Positions 35,947-48,157 are shown, numbered from the stretch's first letter. The stretch is DNA of 64,000 nt from Micropterix aruncella (GCA_944548615.1 OX155961.1:28616414-28680413); one strand, 5' to 3'. The notes: generated from the letters alone by a model not told the origin. Program-made: numbers and translations.

Positions 35947-38900
35947 ATGTCTGGAAGACGTCGTCGTTCTAACATAGGTCGTAGTACAGTGAATGCCAGA
36001 AGAGTACGTTCAGCAAGAGATCAAGAATCGTCAACGGAACGTGAGGCTCGCCTCAGTCAGGCTCGGGATAGATATAGAGCTGAGAGAGAGAGAGAATCTT
36101 CAGTAGAGCGTGAGATTCGCCGCAGCCGGGATCGAGATAGGCATACGGTTCAGAGGGACAGAGAATCGTCAGTAGAGCGTGAGGCTCGCCTCAGTCAGCT
36201 TCGGGATAGATATAGAGCTGAGAGAGAGAGAGAATCTTCAGTAGAGCGTGAGGTTCACCGCAGCCGAGATAGGGAAAGACATCGAATACAGAGAGCCAGA
36301 GAATCATCAGCACGAGTTACTAATTCATGGGTGAATAAAGAAAATTCTGCCATGAATTACGATCCTTCGATTTCTTACAAGGACGATCGTATAGTATCAA
36401 TAGGTACTATGTCAGTAGTGTGTGAACATTGCTTGGCATTGAAATTCAAGGACGAATCGAAAGGCATGTGTTGCTTACAAGGAAAAGTCAAATTAGAAGA
36501 AGTTCTCCCTCCACCTGAACCACTTCACTCTCTTCTTACGGGTGATCATCAGAAATCCAAGCAATTCATGCGCAATATACGCCGTTATAATAACGCATTT
36601 CAAATGACCTCTTTTAAGAGTAAGCAAGTCGTTGAGCGTGGGTTCATGCCTACATTTAAAATTCAAGGGCAAGTGTACCACTTATCTGGGAGCTTGCTAC
36701 CACTTCGACCCGATGATCACAAATTTCTGCAAATATATTTTATTGCAGATCCAGATACACAAGCATCTACGCGGTGTACAAGTGTTGCACAGCCAATTGA
36801 TAGAGATTTGATTAGATCTCTCCAAGATATGTTACATTCTCATAATTGCTACATACAGTCTTTCAAAACTGCGATTGAGAGTGTTCCAGCAGATACTCCT
36901 GACTTTAATGTCGTAATCCATGCAAATAAAGGTCCTGTTGGAGAACACAGAGGACGATACAATGCGCCTTCCACGAGTGAAGTAGCAGTGGTGATAGCTG
37001 GACAGCAATTTGACAAAAGAGATATTGTATTGCATAGTCGTGATGATAATTTGCGTGAGTTACACAGATCTTATGACAGCTTACAATATCCTTTGATGTT
37101 ATGTCGTGGAGAAAATGGTTATGCCATTAATATTTCTCAAGTTGACCCAATCGGTGGTACACCTCTGCGTAAAACAGTGTCATGTATGAACTACTATTGC
37201 CACCGTATAATGACAAGACGTAACAATTTCAATACTTTGCTTAGATATGGAATGTTAACAAACCAATACTTGGTAGATCAATATGCGAAAATTGAATCTG
37301 AGAGATTGGCCTACATCCGTAATAATCAAACTAAATTGAGAGCTGAAAATTACGTTCATCTTCAGGATGCTTTACAGGCGAATGAACACCGCAACGGCAT
37401 TGGGCAGTTGGTTATACTACCTTCATCATTCACAGGTGGACCTCGATATTTACACGAAAAATCGCAAGACGCCATGACTTACGTAAGAAATTACGGCAAA
37501 CCTGATTTATTTATAACTGCAACATGTAACCCAAATTGGCCGGAAATCAAAGAAAATATTAACACCAATTTAACTCCACAAGACAGATACGATATAGTTA
37601 ACAGAGTCTTCCATTTAAAAGTACAGAAACTCCTGCACCTCATTAACAAGTCTCATATATTCGGTCCGCCGCGCTGTCATATGTACACAATAGAATGGCA
37701 GAAACGTGGCTTGCCACATGTACACCTGTTGGTGTGGTTAGTGAACAAAATTAGACCAAACCAAATTGACAGGGTTATTTCAGCTGAATTACCGGATAAA
37801 GATGAAGATCCTATCCTGTACGAAATCGTAAAGAAACATATGGTACACGGCCCTTGCGGGACTTTAAACCCGAATTCTCCATGTATGCGAGATTCTAAAT
37901 GCAGCAAAAAAATTCCGAAGTCGTTCCAAACTCAAACAAGTACTAGCGATGACGGATATCCCAAATATCGTCGACGATCGCCAGAACAGGGTGGGCAAAA
38001 TGCTACCGTCCGAAACCATGATATTGATAACCGATGGATCGTTCCCTATAATCCGCTCCTTTTGAAAATTTTTGATGCCCACATCAACGTAGAGTTGTGC
38101 AATTCAATAAAGTCAATTCAATATGTTACTAAGTACATTAATAAAGGCAGTGATCAAGCCACTTTCAGCATACAATCACCAAATGAAGTGGAAAAATATC
38201 AGTCTGGACGTTACATCTGCAGCTCTGAAGCTGTATGGAGGATTTTATCATTCGAAGTGCACGACCGGGCTCCTACAATTGTCCACCTTGCAGTTCATTT
38301 AGAAAATGGACAAAGAGTATATTTCACAGAGAACAATATACAAGAAGTTGTTAATAACCCGCGGGATACATTGACAGCATTCTTCAAGTTATGTGCTCAA
38401 GATGATTTCGCGAAAACACTGACGTATGACAGAGTTCCAGGTTACTATACATGGAACTGGAGTTCTAAAACTTTTCAACGGCGAAAACAAGGTACTGCGG
38501 TTGATGGTTTCCCCGGAGTAAAAAAAACGGATGCTCTTGGCAGAGTCTACGTGGTTCATCCCAACAACAGCGAATGCTTTTATCTGAGAATGTTATTGCA
38601 TATTGTAAAAGGCCCGACATCCTTTGCACACCTAAGAACTGTACAAGGTGTTGTTTACAATACTTATCAAGCAGCATGCAAAGCTATGGGGCTCTTGGAA
38701 GACGATTCTCACTGGGAAAACACATTATCAGAAGCAGCTGTTTGTAGTTCAGCTACATCATTAAGATATTTATTTGCCGTCATAGTAGTGTTTTGTCAAG
38801 TAACTGATTCTGTTAATCTATGGAATAAATTTCAAGAAAATATGGCCAGTGATATTCTGATTCGGCGACGGCGAGAGTTAAACTCAGATGATGTACAATA

Positions 38901-39501
38901 TGATCAAAACATATTTGACGAAGCATTATTGGAATTGAACAAAGTAGTGCAATTACTTTCGGGTAAATCGATCAAGGATTTTGGGCTGCCGATGCCAGCT
39001 AATACTACTAACTCAGATTTAACTAACAGTGCCGAATACACAAGAGAAACATCATACGATCAAACGAGACTTTTACAAAATATAGCTCAAGATGAGCCAC
39101 GATTAAACATCGATCAGAAAAAAGTATTCACTGCATTACTATCAACAATTGATAACAATGAAGGGAAATTGTTTTTCCTTGATGCCCCAGGAGGTACAGG
39201 AAAAACATTTTTAATCAATCTGCTTTTAAAAAAAGTGATATCTATCGGAAAAATTGCGTTAGCTGTTGCGTCATCCGGCATTGCCGCTACGCTTTTGGAA
39301 GGAGGCCGAACCGCACACTCCACATTCAAGCTCCCGCTGAAAATCGCCACCGATGATAATAACAGCGTCTGTAGTGTTTCTAAACAGCGCAATACAGGAA
39401 AATTTATTTATATTTATTTATTTATTTATTTATTTATTTATAACGTACAAGAACAAAAAAATACAAGGACATGCATACTGTTGTACATGAGGAATAATTA
39501 A
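35947..39501 (+). pseudogene. Helitron Rep-helicase, N-terminal two thirds
   Basis: I chose ATG at 35947 (MSGRRRRSNIGR) over in-frame 35926 because the arginine-rich start is usual for this family. In order it has arginine/glutamate-rich tandem repeats (RESSVERE, 36021-36310), a CEHC...MCC zinc-binding segment (36421-36471), and the HUH Rep endonuclease with HVHLL at 37717-37731 (about residue 591 from this start). The two catalytic tyrosines are in YVTKYINKG at 38122-38148. A linker leads to the helicase Walker A, DAPGGTGKT, at 39181-39207. Rep nicks DNA for rolling-circle transposition and the helicase unwinds it. True coding ends near 39400; the last 30 or so codons are read from the inserted LINE tail and end at 39501. 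Sequence before the break is intact, with no stop over 3.4 kb. Confidence 0.9.
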
Positions 39502-39872
39502 GAACAAACATTATTATAGCGAAAAACATAGCTCTATGCATATAAATATGCTAGCATATCCGAATGAGGCGAAATCGCACAACCAACTAGACCTAGAAGG
39601 TCTGTCTCTGGCTGTGCTGTGTTATACCAACTGTATTTTTGTAACTCGCGAACTGACGAAGGTGATCAATTTTAAATATTTCTAAATCTAACAAATGTGT
39701 TGTTTACACAAATTAAAGTAAAATTTAAAGTAGGAAAAATAAATATATATGTATGCAATTAAGGGCTAAAAGTAAAGTAAACTTTACATTATATACAATA
39801 AATTTAAGTGTAAATAAGTAATAATATATACAAATATATGAATAAACACTACATTCCAGTATATATGTTTAA
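39404..39872 (-). mobile_element. LINE 3' fragment inserted in the helicase
   Basis: It starts on the + strand with ATTTATTTATTTATTT, the inverse of a (TAAA)n LINE tail, and contains only AT-rich 3' UTR-like sequence. GAAAAT occurs at both junctions (39398-39403 and 39873-39878) and may be the target duplication. The reading frames left and right of it differ by one base, so more than the insertion has changed here. Confidence 0.6.
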
Positions 39873-39876
39873 GAAA

Positions 39877-40551
39877 ATGATATGTAATATCATTGATGCG
39901 TTGCAATTGATGCGTGACTGCTCATTAATAGTCTGGGACGAAGCTACCATGTCAAACAAGACGTCTGTGGAAGCACTGGATAGGACAATGCGCGATTTGC
40001 GCAACAAAAATTCACCTATGGGTGGATGTACAATTCTGTTCTCAGGAGATTTCCGTCAAATCCTACCAGTTGTGACTCGAGGAACACGTGCTGACGAAAT
40101 AAATGCTTGCCTAAAAAGATCTAACCTTTGGCCACATGTCAATAAATTAAAGCTTAAAACTAATATGAGGGTTTCGTCATCTTCACGTGAGAACAGGCTA
40201 TTTCCAGAGATGCTGCTAAAAGTTGGCAATGGAGAGTTAACACAAAGTGAGGGAAGGATTGACCTAGAAAACCTTTGCGTTTTGATAGACAACATCCAAG
40301 AGTTAGTCAACAATGTCTATCCTGACATTGATAACATAAGTTATAAGACAATATCTTGGTTTAAAGAAAGAGCGATTCTGTCACCAACTAACGAACAAGT
40401 ATATAAAGTAAATAACTTGATTCTTTCAAAGATTGATGCGCCGACGAAAATATACTACTCGGTCGATACTGTTCTCGATTTGGAAGAAGCTGTTCATTTT
40501 CCTACAGAATTTCTAAACTCTTTGAACCCGAAGACTATCGCGGTTGTTTGA
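39877..40551 (+). pseudogene. Helitron helicase, middle part
   Basis: From MICNIIDALQLMRDC it continues with Walker B (LIVWDEATM, near 39928), the helicase motif ILFSGDFRQILPVV (near 40033) and NMRVSS (near 40162), then NEQVYKVN, typical of the PIF1-like helicase of Helitrons. It ends near EFLNSLNP at 40530, where the MITE region starts. The remaining codons to the stop at 40549-40551 come from unrelated sequence. Confidence 0.85.
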
Positions 40552-40552
40552 C

Positions 40553-40831
40553 ATTATAAATAGGATAGAAAACGAATTTACCGCGTGAAATTTGTAGGAC
40601 CCGACGTTTCGGTGACGTTCGTTGGTGGGGGGCCGGGCTCGACATTCGGCGAGCCCGGCCCCCCACCACCGTTATAACCTACGCAGTGGCGGCAGCGGTT
40701 TGCGGCCTACCCGCAAAACAACGGACTGACAGCTCTTCAGTTTACCCTAGACAACGGCGGCTGCAACGTCACCGAAACGTCGGGTCCTACAAATTTCACG
40801 CGGTAAATTCGTTTTCTATCCTATTTATAAT
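40553..40831. mobile_element. MITE with 67-bp perfect inverted repeats
   Basis: 40553-40619 and 40765-40831 are exact reverse complements (starting ATTATAAATAGGATAGAAAA). The centre includes a GC-rich perfect 18-bp hairpin (40624-40641 with 40650-40667). TTTGA lies just outside both ends, one base away from the repeats, and may be the target duplication; an alternative is a longer imperfect duplication, CTCTTTGAACCCG at 40518-40530 and ATCTTTGATCCCG at 40830-40842. It splits the Helitron helicase. Confidence 0.8.
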
Positions 40832-40833
40832 CT

Positions 40834-41277
40834 TTGATCCCGTCTGGACTCCCTCCTCACAAAATGGTGTTGAAAGTAGGTTGTCCTGTTATTTTATTAA
40901 GAAACCTGAATCCACCTAAACTTTGCAATGGCACGCGTTTGCTGGTAAAATCATTGAAAACTTTCATAATAGAGTGCACAATACTCACAGGATGTGGTAC
41001 CGGAGAAGATGTATTGATTCCCCGAATCCCTCTGATACCATCGGATTTACCCTTCCAATTTAAACGTTTACAGTTTCCGGTAAAGACATCTTTTGCAATG
41101 ACCATTAATAAATCGCAGGGTCAAACCTTCAACGTTGCAGGCTTAGATTTGAGCGTTGACTGTTTTTCACATGGACAACTGTATGTCGCTCTTTCAAGAG
41201 TGACCTCCAGAGAAAACATGTTTGTATTGTCTAATGACAAGAAAGCTGTGAACGTTGTTTATAAAGACATTCTGTAA
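40834..41277 (+). pseudogene. Helitron helicase, C-terminal part
   Basis: It resumes with IPSGLPPHKMVLKVGCPVIL and LNPPKLCNGTRL, and ends with MTINKSQGQTF and FSHGQLYVALSRV, the last helicase motifs, then YKDIL-stop at 41275-41277. These motifs are intact. The segment lacks its own start and would be translated only as part of the split gene. Confidence 0.85.
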
Positions 41278-41288
41278 TATGTTGTAAA

Positions 41289-41294
41289 AATAAA
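41289..41294 (+). promoter_or_regulatory. Polyadenylation signal of the Helitron gene
   Basis: AATAAA 12 bp after the stop codon, within AAAAATAAAATAAATAG. Confidence 0.5.
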
Positions 41295-41496
41295 ATAAAT
41301 AGTTAAAAATTTAAAAAGTAAATAAGTAAAAATGTAGTGTATGAATTTAGATATTCCAAAGATAGCAGGAAATCTTCATGGTATAGGGAAAGGGGGATTG
41401 TTTTACTCCAAATTTAACGCGTGCGGGCCACGGGCAGTAATGAATAAATCAAAACTACTGGATCGATTTTAATCACATAGGCTATATATTTTATAC

Positions 41497-41611
41497 CCGT
41501 GCGAAGCCAGAGCGGGCCGCTATGTTTTTACATATATACAACGTTCACAGTTTTTCTGTACTGTATTTAGTATCAGCATTGCACCCGTGCGAAGCCGGGG
41601 TGGGTCGCTAG
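41497..41611 (+). terminator. Two Helitron 3' termini in tandem, second one used
   Basis: CCCGTGCGAAGCCAGAGCGG, CCGCTATG at 41497-41523 and CCCGTGCGAAGCCGGGGTGG, GTCGCTAG at 41584-41611 are two versions of the same terminal hairpin. Only the second has CTAG followed by T. In Helitrons this hairpin marks the end of transposition. Confidence 0.6.
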
Positions 41612-41963
41612 TATTCGATAAAGCACACTAAAGGCATGCTACTGCCAACGGCGGTCCTAGCCTTACATTTTGGGGGGGGTCGCCGTTATGGGCCTAAAGT
41701 TTTTTGATCGGACCATGTGACGAACTAGTCGTCACGTATTTAGGTTTATAATATGCAAAGCCTAAAACACCATATAATTAATAATAAAACTGTAATTTCA
41801 AACAAGCTCTCACTTGAGCCATCATCAATCGTACGCTATAGCACGATATCAAGTCGATTGTAAAAGGCATCCCTAGTTAAGAATCGACCGGAACGACATC
41901 GATTGCCAGTCGAATAAAATATATTCAGCTTCGAGAGGATCCGGCGGAGGCGGACGGGCGACG

Positions 41964-41987
41964 GACCTCGGCCGAAAGGCCGAGGTC
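41964..41987. other. 10-bp GC-rich hairpin with GAAA loop
   Basis: GACCTCGGCC, GAAA, GGCCGAGGTC. A GNRA tetraloop on a perfect stem is usual in structured RNA, for example in LINE UTRs. The surrounding GC-rich block is not identified. Confidence 0.5.
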
Positions 41988-42779
41988 GCCATTAGATTCT
42001 GCTACCCGCTAGATCACACCAGCAAACCACATTTTATAAAATCTTGAACGATAGTAAAATATATCCGTCGCCACCAAACGACAATAAAGCCAGTGGGATT
42101 CGCGCCGCCCAGATCCGGAAACCCAGTATCCCAGGACGTCGACAAAACCTTACCAGGCGAGTCTCTCTCCCAGTAATTCTTATGTAAATCATAAAGTTTC
42201 TAAAGTCATCCTATTTTTATATCCAACGGATCGCCTCCTAAAGGCGACCGTCTCGTGCGAAGGCGATAACCATACATCGTAGATTCAAGCTATAGTTAAT
42301 TTATGTTCCCCGAGATCACTGTACACGCATCCAGGGTTCAGCGAATATTTTCCATCCCGAAAACCACTAGAATCGGAATAAAATGAATATTTCATCGCAC
42401 GCCTGAAGCGTCAGGTAGATCGCGCGCCACCCGCGCGAGCACGCCGGGTTCGTTGGACGATTCCCTATAATCACCCCTTTAGCATAACTAGGGATATAAA
42501 AAACCCATTAGTCAAGGTTCGGTAGCGGCATTTACAGGGAACGACCCCCCAAAAGGGAATTGTTCTTTCACCCCATCCATTCCTACCTACCTAACAATTA
42601 CCCGCAGGTCAGAATCCCCATTTTCCTCCTGAACGACCATTACAGCGAGGTATACAAATCCTCCAAGTAATATAAATAAAATACTCTATTATAGGATACT
42701 CATTTGTAAACATATAATATCCGAATAAATATTCATGTATGTAGCGCAGTACATCTTTTTCAGCCATAAATAAAAGAAC

Positions 42780-43000
42780 TCGGGATTCAAGGGCGGGGCC
42801 CATGGTAAATTCTGATTAAAACAGAGGAATAAGATTTCCCTGCTCATCTGACAGAGATAGGTACTCCTCCGACGTGAAGCGGGCGGTAAAATCCGCCGCT
42901 CTGAGATTGCTGCTTCCGCTGAGATTCTCCTGCATTTCGGTAAGATAGGTAACAGGTTATATATTAAAATTAGTTTAGAGTCATTCCACGATAAATTCAA
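42780..43000 (-). other. Short unidentified open stretch inside the hAT element
   Basis: On the - strand, a frame begins MQENLSGSSNLRAADF, continues TSEEYLSLSDEQGNLIPLF and stops near 42820. I do not recognise it. It may belong to the GC-rich insert instead of the hAT. Confidence 0.25.
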
Positions 43001-43460
43001 GGTCGTCCTTTCCCACGGGAAAGCCCTCCTTTCTGCGCGCGAGGCGAATCAGGGTATGACCCACGCCCAGCGCTGAGTCTAGCACGGTGCGGCCTGGCCC
43101 GCGTCTGCACTCCTCTCTGCGTCCTCAGGATAGACGGCGTCCTGGTTCTGCGTTCTGATAACGTCCCGAATAGCCACTTCCTGGAGCCGGGATGGCGCCC
43201 ACTTATTTATAGTATCAAAATTACTACTTTCATCTTTTTCTCGGCGTTCCAGATACATTGTTTTTCAGACTTTTCAATACTACTTATTTAGGAATACGAA
43301 AGGTTAAACGGGCAACGTTACAACCAATACCAAGTCCTAACCTAAAAACTCAGATTGATCAATATTGAATTACTTATCAGGTTTTTAATCCTTCAGGTTG
43401 AAATTAATTGAAACATTAAATAGTAAATCAATTGTTTAATATGTAAAATATAGACGAAAA

Positions 43461-43745
43461 TTACAATACAAACTCTAATTTGGTCTTTGAACCCATTGAA
43501 AATCTTGTAATTACAGCTTCCTCATCAACATCAATGTCCCTGTGAATGTTCAGGAGAGCTAGACCGACAAGGCGTTCTTCTCCCATGGATGCTCGGAGCC
43601 AACTTTTAACGCGACGCAGAGTTGAAAAGCTTCGTTCTCCAGTGGCACGTTCTCGGAAGGCCTGGAGTCTACTAAAATACCGGTGACGGTAAATCACACA
43701 CAGGTGACACGTCGTGACACGTTCGTTGCTCACGAACACTGCCAA
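43461..43745 (-). pseudogene. hAT transposase C-terminal (dimerisation) fragment
   Basis: The frame includes ERATGERSFSTLRRVKSWLR, then ASMGEERLVGLALLNIHRDI and ends KTKLEFVL. (S/G)ERSFS-LRRxKxxLRxxMxxERLxGLALLxIH is the hATC dimerisation region of ZMYM1-like hAT transposases. The upstream part of the frame is unrelated, so about 70 codons of real homology remain. The catalytic core is missing. Confidence 0.75.
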
Positions 43746-44079
43746 ATATAGCCGAAGGGAAGGCGACCGAACGCCTGCATCAGTCCCTGCCTCCTACGAA
43801 CATAGTCGAACAAACCCGACCCGACCCTAGTGAAGCCGATGTATTTACGTCAGTCGTCTCGCGTTGTAGTTAGACGACTGGTGACCGCAGGCGTATACGA
43901 TGAGATTGGTTTAACGATTTGTAAATAAAACTTAAAGTTCCCCTTTAATATACAATAATTTATTTATGGAAACAAGTGTATTTGCATAAGGAGCTTATTA
44001 TAAGCCATATATTTAAGTTTTTGGGGGGGTCATGACCCCCTTGACCACCCCCCCCCCTGGGACCGCCCTTGGCTAATGC

Positions 44080-46619
44080 TAGCCAGAATATAAAATATAC
44101 TTATCAGCAGTCGCATACCTCCGGTGGCTTTAGGAAATGACGTTTTATTTGCTTGAGCGAGTGAAATCAAGTTAAGACACAACTCACGACAAGGGGCAAT
44201 TTCCTCCATTGTTTATCAGGCAATAAAACCACAAATCAATTGAAATTATACAATGAAAAATCTGCTCTGTCACTTGCTCCAAACAAACGGAACTAAATAC
44301 GGAATACGCTCGCATTCTACTTCATGCGAATGCAAGCCAGGCTTATTCGTCAGTACAAAAGTCGTATAGATACATATATTGTTTAGCGTAATTTGCCACA
44401 GGTTAGAATTAAAGGACCACTGATTTTGAAAGCCCCGTTGCAAGCCCATTTATGCGAGCGAGATGACTAGCTGAACTCAACTCGGTAAGATTGCAGCGAA
44501 TTGTTGCTTCGTCGATAACCTGTTTTGTCGCTTGGAGCGATCTGTGCCCGCTAGATAGCAATAGGCGCTCGCAGATTCATTTATTAGTTTAGCGATCTTT
44601 TTAAGAAAAAGGAATGGCTTTTCGGCTTGTATGAAGAAACTGCCACTACTACAGTTTGATATACTCCCACTTCACTTCAAAAGAGTCCTTTTGCCTATTT
44701 TGAATCGGCTATTAAACTTGAATAAAAATCCAGCTTCATGCAATGACTCTTCATGCAATGACTCAGCAATGACTCTTTTTTAAATGGGTTTATTTTGTAG
44801 TTGTGTATATTTTTAATTTATATTTATAAGAAATATAGCATTCTATAAAAGAATGTTTTAAATATAAATTCCCTGCTAGCATCAAAGTGTTTGTAAATTG
44901 ACCTGATTTTCGTATTAATTTATTCTTGCATTATTAAGTCGGAATATTAGTGAAAGTATCGCCTTTGAAGGCCCGTTTAAAATTCAATAAATCGCATAAA
45001 TTTTTCACGCATCCGGAAAGCCAGGAGCCTGTACCTAATTAATTAAAAACCCCTTTTTAGCCTCATTTTGTCGTCGGTCCTTTAAATTATTCCCTTCATA
45101 CAATATACTAAGAATAAGTAAATCACTCTGGCCTCACTCCGCGATTTTCAAAGCGGAAGCCGCTGCCTTGGGTATAATTATGCCTGCGGTGTTAGTATTC
45201 CAAGTAAATGACGGTTTAACTGAATAACGAGTTTTACATCTTCCTGCAAACAATAATTACCCTTGCCGTCGTCAGTATCCTATGTATCGAGCAAGCCACT
45301 TAAGTAAAGGTGCAGGTTGAAAGAGAGTTGCAGGTTAAGTAGAGGAACGGGGAGAAAGTGCAGGTTAGGTGTGTGTGCAGGTTAGTATTCTGGTAAATCG
45401 TTCCTGAACACTCGCTTAAACCATTTAAAATAGGACACTGATTAAAATAAATAATCAGGTCAGTTTTAGTAATGAATGAAATAATACAAATCTCGAGCCA
45501 TTTCCACAAACGCAGCGTTAATAGATGTTAATACATATAAATATTATTAAATTATATTTTCAAGGTGAATTTGAGTCCATTATAGCTTGGTCTATGTACC
45601 TTTAATCCTTTGGCAACGTAACGACAAAATTTGGTTACACATCAGAACACCGTTGACTACGTAACGACCAATATTGGCGGCTTGCTCCCGGAGCGCACAG
45701 TAATATTATTTTCTAATTCGAACGCATCGTAAAATCCATACTAAATATCTCATTATTACCATAGATACATAGAAGGTCCCTAGAATAATTTCGCGCGTCA
45801 TTTCGCGGATATTTCTGGTAAAATTCGATTGTCAAACATCGTATATTTTTTTTTTCGAGAAATCATCAAAAAAAATTGTATGTAAATAAGCAAATCTAAT
45901 TTGACTTTTGATAGGGAATCTAATAAAGATCACGATAGTATTTACAATTTCGAAATCGGGTTCCATATTTTTCACGACAAGTACAAGTTAGAAATGCCGA
46001 TTTTGTTCACTTTTTCGACTTTCTCATATTTATTCATAATTATCTAATTATTTTACAAAATGAGATTTAAGTATTCTATATGATTTCAATGCGATCATTG
46101 TTATTCTTTTTATGATTGCTATAGTAGTTCCATAGTACTTTTTGTCGAGCGCGGCGATATTGCAAGAAATTCCAATAAATTTCCGCGGTCTGCCATGAAA
46201 TTATGCCACTACTCGAAGGGTCAAACCCGTTAAACTGATCGCTAGAAATATCGAATGAAGGATATTAACTGGGGAGAAGAACATTTGACGAAACCAATTA
46301 GATTAACAGGAAAAAATATCTACGTGGGATTCTTAAATAACGATCTCCTTTAGTGCAATAATAAACAAACAAGGACACGGTTTCGCATGAAGACGCTACG
46401 TCATGCTCGATCTAGCATAGAGGTGTAAAACCATCGGAGGCATGTAAAACGCAGTTGTCGAATTTACGCCTCTGACAATGCTACACGCACTGCATGTCTT
46501 AAGCAGTCTGACTGCTAAATCGACAAAAGAGTTCTGTTGTTTTGATAGAATGTAACCGTGTCCTTATCGATATTTGTATGAGGTATCATTATCGACAATT
46601 ACGTAAGACGTTCCATCTA
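44080..46619. other. Intron sequence, no gene recognised
   Basis: Two and a half kilobases of Dpr intron 1 without a recognised element. The only repeat-like feature is GTGCAGGTT (with variants GTTGCAGGTT), present four times between 45308 and 45390. Confidence 0.4.
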
Positions 46620-47915
46620 AACCATATACCATACACCAGTCCATTCTGAAAGGAGATATTATAAAATTCCTAGGCGTCACATTCCTAGGCTTGCTCCATT
46701 GGGACTCATATGATAAAGTGGCTACGAAGGTGCGAATCCTTGTATATGTTTTCAAAAAACTGAGGAATATTCTGGTTTCGAAAACGCTGAAAACTTTTTA
46801 TCATGATTTATGTGAATCGCCTATTACCTACGGCAACATTGGATGAGGTGAATGTGGTAAAACCCTGCTAGAGCCATCACAAGTTGCGCAGAAATGTACA
46901 CTAAAATTTCATCTCCGACAGCCATATCGCCATTCCACCAATTACCTTTATATGGAAGCTAAAGTCCTTGATTGTTTGCAACTTTATCTAAAAACTTCTC
47001 TCTTAAAGCTGTTTTAGGATAATCATTCAAATTTTGAAATAATTCAGAACCGAACACCAACAATCAAAATTTAGAAAATAACTTATCAATACCTATAATG
47101 AAAACATCATTTGGACAAAGATATTACTCTTTCATTACGTCGAGATTATATAATCTGATCAATATCGAAACAAAAATGAATTTGACATTTAGGATATACA
47201 AAAATAAAATAAAGAAATGGTTATCGAGTCATGACAGACTAACCATACATATAATGTTAGAAATTATAGTTTAATAAAACTTAGGTGCAAAAATTATTAT
47301 TATATTTTTAAATATGTATGTTGATTATATTTTAACATTGAACTAATTACCAAAAAATATTTAATTTTGTTATTAATTGTTTTGACAATTAAGTGTACTT
47401 TTTTGACTAGGTATTTTTATATTAAATTGTATATAAAACTAATCCCCGAAAAATTAAGCTAATTATCAAAAAATATCTAATGTTGTTATTATTTATTGTT
47501 TTGACAATGAATTGTACTTTTTTTGACTAGGTATTAAATTTTAAATTACTTAACATATATTAATTGTTAATGTTTTTTTTTATAACATTATTTTTCTCTT
47601 TATTTTAGTTTTAAGACTATTCTGTCTGTCATCCTTTTTTTATTAGAATGTTATGTTTCATTTGATGCCGATTTTATAAAGGAATTGCTTTTTTTTTGGA
47701 CCGTATTTTATAGCAATTTAGTTTTATGAGCATTTTATTAAAACTCTTACTTAATTTATTGTAATCGTATAGTTCTGTCAACCCTAGAACAGGCTAGTAC
47801 CAGTTGGGTGACAGAATCAAATAAGGGAAAGGTTAAGGTTTTGCCATTTGGATCCTGTTATTTTTGTAAGCAAAAACAATAATTTATAGTAATCAAATCT
47901 TAAATAAACAAATTT
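46620..47915 (+). pseudogene. LINE ORF2 C-terminal region and 3' UTR
   Basis: With several stops and shifts, 46655-46790 reads IKFLGVTFLGLLHWDSYDKV and LVYVFKKLRNIL, the region after the reverse transcriptase in Jockey/CR1-like LINEs (FLGVxxDxxLxWxxHI). Further on, KTSFGQRYYSFITSRLYNLI and KKWLSSHD resemble the ORF2 end. The 3' UTR to 47912 matches 30295-30449. It is a dead 5'-truncated copy on the + strand. Confidence 0.6.
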
Positions 47916-47941
47916 AGCTTTCTTCATTGTCTTCGCTTCTG

Positions 47942-47983
47942 TACTGATTTATCGAACTAACACGGTTATAGTTCACTAAATCA
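47942..47983. other. Imperfect 15-bp hairpin
   Basis: CTGATTTATCGAACT pairs with AGTTCACTAAATCAG at 13 of 15 positions across a 10-base loop. Confidence 0.4.
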
Positions 47984-48157
47984 GAGCGATAGCGAAAGCA
48001 ATATATACTGCTTAAGTCACTCGTATAAAATCATCATACAGGACTACTGAAGACTCGGACATTTCTCACTGCATTCGCAACATTTTAACATACCGGTTTT
48101 TAACGCAGACTTTAAAACAAAACCGGCTCTTTTAACTTGAGTACAGGTCACGCGATA

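Larger units (their letters stand above)
34665..41611 (+). mobile_element. Autonomous-type Helitron, 6.9 kb, gene interrupted
   Basis: The 5' end TCACTACATAGTATAAAACA follows an A, and the 3' end (hairpin then GGGTCGCTAG) is followed by T, as for Helitron insertion between A and T. It has a TATA-box promoter, a Rep-helicase gene in the + direction and a polyadenylation signal. The gene is split by a LINE 3' fragment at about 39404-39872 and a MITE at 40553-40831, so this copy cannot make a full protein. Flanking sequence outside the inserts is well preserved, so the element is fairly young. It sits in intron 1 of the Dpr gene, in the same orientation. Confidence 0.85.
41646..44071 (-). mobile_element. 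Decayed hAT element, 2.4 kb
   Basis: The ends CAACGGCGGTCCTAG and CTGGGACCGCCCTTG are inverted copies. The flanks GCTACTGC (41638-41645) and GCTAATGC (44072-44079) agree at 7 of 8 positions, the expected hAT duplication. The - strand encodes a transposase C-terminal fragment at 43461-43745. The left half (about 41930-43210) is GC-richer and seems to be foreign sequence inserted into it. The element begins 34 bp after the Helitron's 3' end. Confidence 0.65.

Noticed and set aside
40686..40919. 77-codon frame beginning MAAAVCGLPAKQ
   Set aside because: It reads through the MITE and into the helicase in the wrong frame.
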